DNA of 25,271 bases from an uncultured bacterium (GTDB lineage: Bacteria; Acidobacteriota; Thermoanaerobaculia; Multivoradales; JAHEKO01). The DNA is taken from contig CALILB010000028.1 of NCBI GenBank assembly GCA_938016625.1, positions 1-25,271 of the forward strand, in the 5' to 3' direction. The translations under genes and the position numbers were made by a program. The notes beneath the pieces were generated by a model, which worked only from the letters and a program-made list of their open reading frames with translations, searched no databases and was not told the origin of the DNA. Below, one piece after another: positions 14,985-22,981 of the stretch (position 1 is its first letter; each line of letters begins with the position of its first letter).

Positions 14985-15830
14985 GTGACCGAGGTCCGAA
15001 CCCGCTGGCTCCTGATCCTGCTCGTCCTGGGGCAGCTCTTTCTTCTGGCCGCCCAACTTCCCGCACCCGGCACCCAAGCAAGCTTTCTAGAGACCGCGGC
15101 GCTGCGCGCCGTGGCGCCCTTTGCCAACGTCGTCGCCGCCGGCGCACGCCTCGGTGGGGCGGTGGTGCAAGACCTGGCGCTGCGGCGCACACTGGTGGCG
15201 GAGAATCGCCGGCTGCGGACCGAGGTGGTAGAGCTTCGGCAGCGCACGATCCACCTCGAGGGCCTGGAAGAGTCGGTTCTGCATCTGACCGAAGCGGTGG
15301 AGTATGCCGAGGGTGCGAACTATCCGCTGGTGCTGGCGGACATCGTTTTTATCGATCACACCTCCTGGCTCCAGACCTTGGTGCTGTCGGTAAAGGAGGG
15401 CACCGTCTCGGTCAACCAGCCGGCGGTGGTGGCCGAGGGCTTGGTGGGGCGCGTGGTGGTGGCGTCGGGACCCTACGCCAAGGTGCAGCTGATCACCGAT
15501 CGCTCCGCCAGCGTCGGCGGGATGATCGACCGCACCCACCGACAGGGCGTGGTGCGCGGCGCGGGACGGGGCTCGCTGGAGTTGGATTTCGTGCCCTTGC
15601 AGGCGGACGTGCGGGTGGGTGACGTTGTTCTCACCGCCGGCATCGACGGTATCTATCCACGCGGGATTCCCGTCGGCACGGTGGTGGCCGTGGAGCCGGG
15701 AAGCGAGCTGTTCCACAACATCAGATTGAGTCCCAGGGTGGACTTTGGCGTGCTCGATGTGGTCTATCTGATCGAGCGTGAGTCGGTACCCGAGAGGGTG
15801 AAAGAGGCGCTTCCCGATGAGGAGCCTTAG
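14985..15830 (+). CDS. mreC: Rod shape-determining protein MreC
   Basis: Bitopic scaffold of the elongasome that activates PBP2/RodA in the periplasm. 281 residues. A single N-terminal membrane anchor (RWLLILLVLGQLFLLAAQL, about 7-25) is followed by a coiled-coil region around 60-100 (LVAENRRLRTEVVELRQRTIHLEGLEESV) and the two-barrel MreC domain with VNQPAVVAEGLVGRVV, VGGMIDRT and DVVLTAGIDGIYPRGIPVGTVV, the last being highly typical. The start is GTG at 14985, giving a few residues before the anchor; no upstream in-frame start is better. Its 3' end overlaps mreD by 14 bases. Confidence 0.95.
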   Translation: MTEVRTRWLLILLVLGQLFLLAAQLPAPGTQASFLETAALRAVAPFANVVAAGARLGGAVVQDLALRRTLVAENRRLRTEVVELRQRTIHLEGLEESVLHLTEAVEYAEGANYPLVLADIVFIDHTSWLQTLVLSVKEGTVSVNQPAVVAEGLVGRVVVASGPYAKVQLITDRSASVGGMIDRTHRQGVVRGAGRGSLELDFVPLQADVRVGDVVLTAGIDGIYPRGIPVGTVVAVEPGSELFHNIRLSPRVDFGVLDVVYLIERESVPERVKEALPDEEP

Positions 15831-16335
15831 ATTTGCAGCAGCACTGGTGGTGGCGACACTGATCCACGTCGCCGGCGCCCGGCTGTTCCCCGATTTCTCC
15901 TCCGCCATCGACCTGTTTCTGCTGATCGTCGTCTTCAATGCGCTCGATGGGAACACGCTGGCCGGCATGCTGGGCGGTCTGGCGGCCGGCCTTGTCACCG
16001 ACGCGTTGACCGGCGGCCCGTTCGGGATCCACGGCCTCGCTGATACGATCGTGGGTTACGGCACCGCCTATGCGGTCCAGCGGTTGGTAATCCAGCGCGT
16101 CACCGGGGTCTTTCAGATGTTTGCACTGGCCGCCGCGACCCAGCAGGCGCTGTTGATGGGGGTGTCGTTGCTGCTGCTGCCGAGCCCGGAGGCGCCACGT
16201 ATCTTGTGGCTGATGGTGAGAATTGTCAGCAGCGGGATCCTGGGCAGCGCCCTCTATCTGGCCGACAAACGGCTGCGGTCGACGGCAGAGGGGTGGCAGA
16301 CGGCGCGCTCATCGAAAATCCGGTTCGACAAATAG
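15817..16335 (+). CDS. mreD: Rod shape-determining protein MreD
   Basis: Polytopic inner-membrane protein that works with MreC in the elongasome. 172 residues, almost wholly hydrophobic with about five predicted membrane spans (first near 4-20, then DLFLLIVVFNAL, AGMLGGLAAGLVTDAL, MFALAAATQQALLMGVSLLLL, LWLMVRIVSSGILGSALYL). The GGLAAGLVTDALTGGPFGIHGLADTIVGY region is the recognisable MreD signature. ATG at 15817 overlaps mreC by 14 bases, indicating translational coupling. The PBP2 gene starts ten bases after its stop. Confidence 0.93.
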   Translation: MRSLRFAAALVVATLIHVAGARLFPDFSSAIDLFLLIVVFNALDGNTLAGMLGGLAAGLVTDALTGGPFGIHGLADTIVGYGTAYAVQRLVIQRVTGVFQMFALAAATQQALLMGVSLLLLPSPEAPRILWLMVRIVSSGILGSALYLADKRLRSTAEGWQTARSSKIRFDK

Positions 16336-16345
16336 GCATGGAATA

Positions 16346-18136
16346 GTGAAGAGGGTCCGAGAACATCGCGACGCGCTGGTCAGACGGCTGCCGGCACTCC
16401 AGATCGCCGTGGCAGCGGCCTTCGTGGCCGTGGTGGGCAGTTACTGGTTCGTCCAGGTTGTCCAAGGTGACTACTATCTGGTGCTGGCCGAGAACAATCG
16501 CCTGAAGGAGATTCCCGTCGAGGCCGCCCGCGGCCTGGTCTTCGATAACGATAGCCGCCTGCTGGTGGAGAATGTCCCCAGTTACAACCTGTTGATCGAG
16601 GTGAGCAGAAGCAGTGACGTCGAGAAGAGTCTCGAGTTTGCCGCCGGGATCCTTGACCGGCCCAAGAGCGAACTGGCGGACGTTCTAGAGCGTCATCGCT
16701 CAGCCGTCCGCTTCCGCGCGGTTCTGGTGGCCGAAGATCTCACCCTTTCGGAGGTGGCCAAGTTTTCGGCTTCGGCGCTCGAGCACCCGGAGTTCGAAAT
16801 CGATGTGAGCCACCTGCGTCTCTACCGGTTCGGTCACATCGCCGCCCATGCGCTGGGGCACCTCGGCCAGGTCTCGGAAGCCGATTTGAGGCGCTCTGAA
16901 AGTCCCTATCGAGCCGGAGACCTGGTTGGCAAGAGTGGTGTGGAGCAGTCGTATGACCTCGATCTCAAGGGTGACGATGGAAAGCGGGTGGTCATTGTCG
17001 ACAGCCGTGGTCGGCTTCTCGAGGAGCACGATGAGGAGTCGGCGGTGGTGGGAGACGACCTCGCGCTGGCACTAAGCGTAGAGCTGCAACAAGAAGCGGC
17101 CCGCTTCTTCGAGGGCAAGACCGGAGCGGCGGTTGCGCTCGATCCCCGGACAGGCAAAGTGCTCGCTTTGCTCTCATCGCCCTCCTATGACCCGAATCTC
17201 TTTTCACGTCGATTGGACCAGGAGGCTTGGCGCCAACTGGTCGATGACCCCAGGCACCCGCTGCAGAACCGAGCCATCCAGAACGCCTATCCACCGGGAT
17301 CGGTGTTCAAGATCGTGATGGCGATTGCCGGCTTGAGCGAGAAGATGGTGGCTCCTCACCACCGGGTCTTCTGCCCCGGTTCGACAAAGATCTACAATCG
17401 CCGCTTTCGCTGTTGGAAGCGGGGCGGGCACGGGTGGATGGATCTGCGCTCTGCCCTCAGGGAGTCCTGCGACGTCTACTTCTACCACTTGGGCAAGAGG
17501 CTGGGCATCGATCCAATAGCCCGCTACTCGCGGCTTCTCGGGTTCGGTCGACCGACCGGGCTCGACGTAGCGGGTGAAAAGAGCGGCCTTGTTCCCGATG
17601 CGGAATGGAGCCTCGAGCGGCGCGGTACCCCGTGGTATCCGGGAGAGACCATTTCGGTAGCCATCGGCCAGGGTCCCATACTGGTGACCCCGATGCAGTT
17701 GGCCTCGGCGGTGGCGACGGTGGCCAATGGTGGTTTTCGTATTGCCCCCCGGCTGGTCGATTCGCAATCGCCAGCGGAGATCGAGTCGCTGCCGCTCGAC
17801 CCCAAGGTGCTCGAGTTTGTTCGCCAGGCGCTGTGGGGCGTGGTCAACGAGCAGGGGACCGGAGCAAGGGCCCGGGTCCCCGGTCTCGATGTTGCGGGCA
17901 AGACCGGCACCGCGCAGGTCGTCGCACAGAAGACCTGGATCGAGAGCGAGGATCTGCCCGCAGCACAGCGCGACCACGCCTGGTTTGCTTCCTTTGCGCC
18001 GGTCGACGATCCCCGCCTGGTGGTAGTGGTCTTTGTCGAAAACGGAGGCAAGGGCTCGACGTCGGCGGCGCCACTGGCCAAGCAACTCTATGAGATCTAC
18101 TTCAGGGACTTTCTCGAGCTTCGGCGGCCTGCCTGA
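16346..18136 (+). CDS. mrdA: Peptidoglycan transpeptidase PBP2 (MrdA), class B penicillin-binding protein
   Basis: Cross-links new peptidoglycan strands made by RodA during side-wall elongation. 596 residues. The N-terminal membrane anchor lies at about 18-40 (LQIAVAAAFVAVVGSYWFVQVVQG). The pedestal domain begins with NRLKEIPVEAARGLVFD, and the transpeptidase domain carries the three active-site motifs: S319-V-F-K322 in PPGSVFK, S374-C-D376 in RESCDVYFYHLG and K519-T-G521 in AGKTGTAQ. The GQGPILVTPMQLA segment is typical of PBP2. The start is GTG at 16346; the only nearby ATG (16338) is out of frame and stops at once. The ribosome site is weak. It overlaps rodA. Confidence 0.95.
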   Translation: MKRVREHRDALVRRLPALQIAVAAAFVAVVGSYWFVQVVQGDYYLVLAENNRLKEIPVEAARGLVFDNDSRLLVENVPSYNLLIEVSRSSDVEKSLEFAAGILDRPKSELADVLERHRSAVRFRAVLVAEDLTLSEVAKFSASALEHPEFEIDVSHLRLYRFGHIAAHALGHLGQVSEADLRRSESPYRAGDLVGKSGVEQSYDLDLKGDDGKRVVIVDSRGRLLEEHDEESAVVGDDLALALSVELQQEAARFFEGKTGAAVALDPRTGKVLALLSSPSYDPNLFSRRLDQEAWRQLVDDPRHPLQNRAIQNAYPPGSVFKIVMAIAGLSEKMVAPHHRVFCPGSTKIYNRRFRCWKRGGHGWMDLRSALRESCDVYFYHLGKRLGIDPIARYSRLLGFGRPTGLDVAGEKSGLVPDAEWSLERRGTPWYPGETISVAIGQGPILVTPMQLASAVATVANGGFRIAPRLVDSQSPAEIESLPLDPKVLEFVRQALWGVVNEQGTGARARVPGLDVAGKTGTAQVVAQKTWIESEDLPAAQRDHAWFASFAPVDDPRLVVVVFVENGGKGSTSAAPLAKQLYEIYFRDFLELRRPA

Positions 18137-19232
18137 AGAGTCGGCGGCACTGCGGCACCTGGCGAGGGTGCGCTGGGGGCTGCTGGTGGCGGCACTTCTC
18201 TTGTCGCTTGTGGGCTTGGCAACGGTTCACAGTGCAAGCTCGGAGATGGGCATCGACTATCTCCCCCGCCAAGCGCTGTGGGTGGCGCTGGGGATGGTGG
18301 TCTTTCTAGTGGCATTCAGCGTCGACCACCAGATCCTGACCAAGTTCGCCTGGCCGATCTATCTCACCGGCGTGGCGCTGTTGATCCTGGTGCTGTTCGT
18401 CGGGCAGGAGGCGGGTGGCTCGCAGAGCTGGTTGGGTATCGGTTCCTACCGTGTCCAACCCTCGGAGTTCGCCAAGATCTCCACCGCGTTGATGCTTGCC
18501 CGCTATCTGGCGGGGGTGAACAGGCGCTATTTGCGGCTGCCCCAGATCGCCATTGTCGTCCTGATCGTCTGTGTGCCGATGGCCCTGGTGGCGCTCTCCC
18601 CGGATCTGGGTGGTGCCGCCATGTTTCTGCCGATGGCGGGGGGGATGCTGGTGGTGGCGGGTATTCGTTGGCGGTTCGTGGTGGCCGGAACCATCACCGT
18701 CGTTCTGCTCGGGACGGGTCTATGGCACTTCGTGATGCTCGACTATCAGAAGGATCGGGTCATGACCTTCTTGTCACCCGACCGCGATCCCCTGGGCGCG
18801 GGCTATCAGTTGCAGCAGAGCAAGATCGCGGTCGGATCGGGACAACTGGCCGGCCGGGGATACCAACAGGGCACCCAGAGCCAGCTCAGATTTCTACCTG
18901 CTCGGCACACCGATTTCATCTTTGCGGTGCTGGCCGAGGAGTGGGGTTTTCTGGGCGTGGTGACGGTACTTGGCCTCTATGCGGCCTATATCTTCAATGG
19001 GGCTCGGGTTGCCGGCAGGGCCCGCGATCGTGAGGGGGTGCTGCTGGTCGCGGGCTTGCTGGCCGGTTTTACCTTTCATGTCATCTACAACACGTCGATG
19101 GTGGTCGGACTGGTGCCGATTACCGGGATCCCCCTACCCTTCCTCTCCTATGGCGGCTCGTTCACCCTGGCCAACTTCATCATCGCCGGACTCATCCTGG
19201 GAATAGACTTCAGAAGATTTGTCAACCGGTAA
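18090..19232 (+). CDS. rodA: Peptidoglycan glycosyltransferase RodA (SEDS family)
   Basis: Polymerises lipid II into glycan strands in complex with PBP2. 380 residues from the chosen ATG, close to the usual 370-380, with about ten membrane spans. SEDS features: LVGLATVHSAS in the first span, GSYRVQPSEFAKI, LSPDLGGAAMF, LPARHTDFIFAVLAEEWGFLG and the C-terminal PITGIPLPFLSYGGSFTLANF. The start is not certain. ATG at 18090 lies inside mrdA, overlaps it by 47 bases and leaves a 24-residue cytoplasmic lead before the first span, as in relatives; GTG at 18168 would leave only three residues. Neither has a strong ribosome site. Coupled translation with mrdA would suit a 1:1 complex. Confidence 0.94.
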   Translation: MRSTSGTFSSFGGLPEESAALRHLARVRWGLLVAALLLSLVGLATVHSASSEMGIDYLPRQALWVALGMVVFLVAFSVDHQILTKFAWPIYLTGVALLILVLFVGQEAGGSQSWLGIGSYRVQPSEFAKISTALMLARYLAGVNRRYLRLPQIAIVVLIVCVPMALVALSPDLGGAAMFLPMAGGMLVVAGIRWRFVVAGTITVVLLGTGLWHFVMLDYQKDRVMTFLSPDRDPLGAGYQLQQSKIAVGSGQLAGRGYQQGTQSQLRFLPARHTDFIFAVLAEEWGFLGVVTVLGLYAAYIFNGARVAGRARDREGVLLVAGLLAGFTFHVIYNTSMVVGLVPITGIPLPFLSYGGSFTLANFIIAGLILGIDFRRFVNR

Positions 19233-19245
19233 CAACTCGCTGCCA

Positions 19246-20760
19246 ATGCCGGATTCGGCCTCGGAGCACCCATTGTCGAGCGTCTTGCTGATCGAAAGCG
19301 ACCCCCATCGAGCAAGAGCGGCACTGCTCGAGGAGGATCGGGTGGTGGAGATCCTGATCGAGCTGCGGGCCGGCCGGGCCGGGGTCGTCGGCAACATCTT
19401 CAAAGGACGTGTGGCGAGGGTGGTGCCCGGCATCCAGGCGGCCTTTGTGGACATCGGGCTCGAGCGCAACGCCTTCCTCTACGCCGGTGATGTCATCGAG
19501 GAGCAGGAGACGGCGGGTGTCGAGAGCACCGCACCGGGTAGCCCGCAAGCCGTTGACCAAAAGCCGATCGAGGAGCTGCTGACAGCCGGCCAGGAGCTCC
19601 TCGTCCAGGCGGTCAAGGATCCTCTCCCCAACAAGGGGACACGTGTCACTACGCACATAACGCTGCCTGGGCGGCTGCTGGTGTTGCTGCCGACGGTGAG
19701 CAAGGTCGGTGTGTCGCGTCGGATCGAGGACGAAGGAGAACGGCAGCGACTCGAGGAGCTGCTGACCGAGCACCTGCCGGCAGGGGGCGGCGTCATCGTG
19801 CGCACAGCGGGTGCGGGCCGCGAGGCCGATGAGTTCATCCGCGAGTTGGAGCGATTGCGCGCGGAGTGGGAAGGCCTGATCGAAAAGTCGCGGTCGATGT
19901 CGGCGCCGGCCGTTGTCCACCGGGAGGAGGAGTTGGCGATCAGGGTCGTGCGCGACCTGCTGGAGACCCATTTCGAGGCGATCTGGGTGAGCGATGCCGA
20001 GACCGCGGAGAGAATTCGCAGTTTTCTTGCCGCCTGGGAACCGGAGCTGGTGGACAAAGTCCGGGTATCCGATGCTCCGGAGAATCTGTTCGAGCGCTTT
20101 GGCGTCGAAGACGAGATCGAAGCGACCCTGCGCCACAAGGTGTGGCTCGACTCCGGTGGTCACATCGCTATTCATCCGACGGAGGCCCTGGTCGCCATCG
20201 ACGTCAACACCGGCCGCTTTGTCGGGGAGCAGGACCTCGAAGCCACCGTGCTCCAGACCAACCTGGAGGCGGCTCGCGAGGTCGCCCGCCAGATCCGTCT
20301 GCGCGATCTCAGCGGCATCCTGGTCGTGGACTTCATCGACATGGAGGTGCCGGAGAACCGGGATGCCGTCCTCTCCGCCTTCGAGCAGGAGTTGCAGCGG
20401 GATCGGGCCAAGAGCCAGGTCCTCGGGATCTCGGAGTTCGGGCTGGTGCAGGTCACCCGTAAGCGGGGGCGGCAGAATCTCGGGCGTCTGATGACGCAGG
20501 ACTGCCCCTATTGCCGGAGCCGTGGGCGGATCAAGTCGCTGTCGACGATCTGTTTGGATCTGCGGCGGGAACTCCTCCGTGGCCGCTCGGGATTCGAGGG
20601 GACACCCCTGGTCGTGCGGGTCCATCCGGAGGTCGGGCAGGCCCTGGTAGGCGCCGAGCGAGGGGTGCTGGAGGAGATCCGAGAGGTATTGAACACCGAG
20701 ATCGTGATCGAACAGGACTCCCACCTTCATCACGAAGCGTTCGAGATCGAGAAGGGCTGA
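19246..20760 (+). CDS. rng: Ribonuclease G (RNase E/G family)
   Basis: Single-strand endoribonuclease that processes rRNA and starts mRNA decay. 504 residues, the RNase G length, without the long RNase E scaffold tail. The N-terminal S1-containing region has VGNIFKGRVARVVPGIQAAFVDIGLERNAFL. Catalytic magnesium ligands are D319 (AIDVNTG) and D362 (VVDFIDM), with the same 43-residue spacing as D303/D346 in E. coli RNase E. The zinc-link C420-P-Y-C423 lies 58 residues after D362, again the E. coli spacing, so the tetramer interface is intact. ATG at 19246 is chosen; an in-frame TTG at 19219 overlapping rodA is an alternative. In E. coli rng also lies downstream of mreBCD, so the neighbourhood is conserved. 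Confidence 0.95.
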   Translation: MPDSASEHPLSSVLLIESDPHRARAALLEEDRVVEILIELRAGRAGVVGNIFKGRVARVVPGIQAAFVDIGLERNAFLYAGDVIEEQETAGVESTAPGSPQAVDQKPIEELLTAGQELLVQAVKDPLPNKGTRVTTHITLPGRLLVLLPTVSKVGVSRRIEDEGERQRLEELLTEHLPAGGGVIVRTAGAGREADEFIRELERLRAEWEGLIEKSRSMSAPAVVHREEELAIRVVRDLLETHFEAIWVSDAETAERIRSFLAAWEPELVDKVRVSDAPENLFERFGVEDEIEATLRHKVWLDSGGHIAIHPTEALVAIDVNTGRFVGEQDLEATVLQTNLEAAREVARQIRLRDLSGILVVDFIDMEVPENRDAVLSAFEQELQRDRAKSQVLGISEFGLVQVTRKRGRQNLGRLMTQDCPYCRSRGRIKSLSTICLDLRRELLRGRSGFEGTPLVVRVHPEVGQALVGAERGVLEEIREVLNTEIVIEQDSHLHHEAFEIEKG

Positions 20761-20767
20761 ACTGGTG

Positions 20768-22981
20768 ATGTCCGAGGGGGGGACAGCGACATCCCATCCA
20801 GAGGTCAGAGAGCTCGCGGTCGAGGGTTATCTGGGGGAGGTGACAGATGCCTTCGAGCTCGAGGACCCGGCGCGGACCGTACAGCTTCTGGTGGACCCGG
20901 CCAACGCCAAGGAGACCCTGCACTGGGGCCGCCACTATCTCTACACCGTGGAGATCGAGACCCCCGCGGGTCCGGTCGAAGTCGTCGTCAAGCAGTTTCG
21001 TAATCAGGGGTTGTGGGCGCAGCTGCGCCGCAAGCTGGGTGGTAGCAAGGCGCTCAAGAGCTGGCGCGGGGCCCTGGCGGTGGTTCAGGCCGGGGTGGCC
21101 ACCCCGGAGCCACTGATGTTTGTCGAGTCGATGGCACCCGACGGGCCGTCGTTCTTCATCTCGCGCCGCCTGCCGGAATTCTTCGAAGCGCGCTATCTGT
21201 TCCGCGCCCTGAACGCCGGGAGCGAGGCCGAGCTCTTCCCGCAGGTGGATGTCCGGGAGTTTCTCGAGACAGTGGGAAAGACGCTCCGTCGCCTTCACGA
21301 CGGTGGCGTCTGGCACCGTGACGTATCGGTCGGTAACGTGCTCGTGCATTACACCGAGGGGCGAGGCGACGAACCCACGATCTATCTCGTCGATCTCAAT
21401 CGAGTCCGAGTCGACCGCCGGCTGACCACCGCTCGGCGAACACAGGACCTCTGCCGACTCCGCATCTTCGGCTCCGCCCGGCAAGAGATCTTTCTTCGTG
21501 CCTACTGGGGTCCAGACCAGGGTGGGTTCGCGGCCAAGCGGCTCCTCTACCGGCTCTGTTTTCACGGGTTCTTGACCAAGGTGTGGATCAAGAAGTGGTT
21601 GCGCGCTCCCTTCCGTTCGCTGGTGGCCGCGATAAAGCCGCGGCACGGCCATGTCCACCTGCCGGCGGCGCCCGCCGACACCTCCAAGCGGGACAAGGCG
21701 GTTTGGGATCCGCTGTCGGATCAGCCACATCAGCACGCGGGTCGGCTGGAGAAACTCTCGGTGCGACTCGGAGAGGCGAGAGATCTCGGGGGAATGGCCT
21801 GGTTGGCGGTGAGCCACCTGCCCCAGATGCGTCGCCGCTATCTCGAGCTCAAGCAGGAGCTGTATCGCCAGCCCCATTCCTGGGGCGAAGTCGGTGTCGC
21901 CGTGCGCCCCGGGGAGGGCGACTCCGAAGATCTGCTTGCCGCGCTCGAGGAGCTGGGGGTCAAAAACGTCCTCCTGCGACTCCATCCCTGGCAGGAGGAT
22001 CATACGGCCGAGGAGGCCCTCGCCCGGGAGCTGGCCGCGAGGGGATGTGATCTGACCTACGCGCTGCCGCAGAATCGGGAGCTGGTCCGCGATCCGGCCC
22101 GGTGGCAAGGGGCGATCGACGAGCTCGCAGAGCGGTTCCTGGCCTACGGTCACCGCTTTCAGGTGGGCCAGGCGATAAACCGAAGCAAGTGGGGGGTGTG
22201 GAACCTGCGGGAATATCAGCGCATGGTGGCGACGGCGACCGAGATTCTGCGTCGACGAGACGGGGTCGAGGTGCTGGGCCCGGCGGTGATCGACTACGAG
22301 TTTCACGTCACCGCCGCGATTCTCAATCTGCCCCGCGACGAGCTCTATTTCGACATCGTCTCCAGCCTCCTGTATGTCGATCGGCGGGGAGCACCGGAGA
22401 ATCGCCAGCTCGGATTCGATACCGTCGACAAAGTAGTGCAGCTGAAAGCGATCGCCGAGACCGCTCGCAACTCGAGCGGGCGGAGCTGGATCACCGAGGT
22501 CAACTGGCCATTGCGCGAGGGCCCACACTCACCGGCCGGACGCGCCGTGTCGGTCGACGAGGAGCAGCAGGCCGACTATCTAGCCCGCTACTATCTTCTG
22601 GCCCTCGGCACAGGACTTGTCGAGCGGGTCTACTGGTGGCAGTTGGCAGCGCGGGGCTACGGCCTGACGGTGAGGACCGAGAGCGGTGAGCTCCGCCGCC
22701 GTCCGAGCTTCAAGGCCTTGGCAACACTTGCCCGCCACCTCGAAGGCGCCACCTTTCTCGGAACTCTGCCGAGTGCCGAGCCGGTTCGTCTCTACCTGTT
22801 CCGACAACGGGACGGAGAAGAACTGGTTGTGGGCTGGACGACAAACGGCCGGGTGGGCGCCGTTCTTCCGCGGGCCGTCGGCCGACTGGTCTCGCGGGAC
22901 GGAAAAGATGTCGACCCGCCATCGGGGACCGAGGTGGAAGTCGACGGCTCGCCGCGCTATTTCTGGCTCGAGCCGTCATGA
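20768..22981 (+). CDS. Fusion protein: WaaP/InaA-type lipopolysaccharide-kinase-like domain plus glycoside-hydrolase-like TIM barrel
   Basis: 737 residues in two parts. Residues about 20-250 form a protein-kinase-like fold of the LPS heptose/Kdo kinase kind: K75 in VVVKQF (ATP lysine), catalytic loop WHRDVSVGN with D185 and N190, and the metal-binding D209 in LVDLNRV, which replaces DFG. A basic linker (about 265-300) and helices follow. From about 370 comes a TIM-barrel-like region with alternating strands (GVKNVLLRLHPW, VEVLGPAVIDYEFH) and WITEVNW with E577, which resembles the nucleophile motif of clan-A glycosidases. At the expected acid/base site the Asn-Glu pair is absent (FQVGQAINRSKWGVW, Q465-N471). 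A beta-rich C-terminus (about 670-737) ends the chain. ATG at 20768 is used; GTG at 20765 sits at better distance (8 bases) from GAAGGG. It follows rng by 7 bases and overlaps the helicase by ATGA. No signal peptide, so cytoplasmic. I do not know a named family for the whole chain. Confidence 0.8.
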   Translation: MSEGGTATSHPEVRELAVEGYLGEVTDAFELEDPARTVQLLVDPANAKETLHWGRHYLYTVEIETPAGPVEVVVKQFRNQGLWAQLRRKLGGSKALKSWRGALAVVQAGVATPEPLMFVESMAPDGPSFFISRRLPEFFEARYLFRALNAGSEAELFPQVDVREFLETVGKTLRRLHDGGVWHRDVSVGNVLVHYTEGRGDEPTIYLVDLNRVRVDRRLTTARRTQDLCRLRIFGSARQEIFLRAYWGPDQGGFAAKRLLYRLCFHGFLTKVWIKKWLRAPFRSLVAAIKPRHGHVHLPAAPADTSKRDKAVWDPLSDQPHQHAGRLEKLSVRLGEARDLGGMAWLAVSHLPQMRRRYLELKQELYRQPHSWGEVGVAVRPGEGDSEDLLAALEELGVKNVLLRLHPWQEDHTAEEALARELAARGCDLTYALPQNRELVRDPARWQGAIDELAERFLAYGHRFQVGQAINRSKWGVWNLREYQRMVATATEILRRRDGVEVLGPAVIDYEFHVTAAILNLPRDELYFDIVSSLLYVDRRGAPENRQLGFDTVDKVVQLKAIAETARNSSGRSWITEVNWPLREGPHSPAGRAVSVDEEQQADYLARYYLLALGTGLVERVYWWQLAARGYGLTVRTESGELRRRPSFKALATLARHLEGATFLGTLPSAEPVRLYLFRQRDGEELVVGWTTNGRVGAVLPRAVGRLVSRDGKDVDPPSGTEVEVDGSPRYFWLEPS

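Noticed and set aside
20531..22528. Open frame of about 665 codons on the minus strand opposite the kinase/glycosidase-like fusion gene
   Set aside because: It is an antisense shadow produced by high third-position G+C; its translation is rich in His, Arg, Gln and Pro with no recognisable motif, while the plus strand encodes clear domains.
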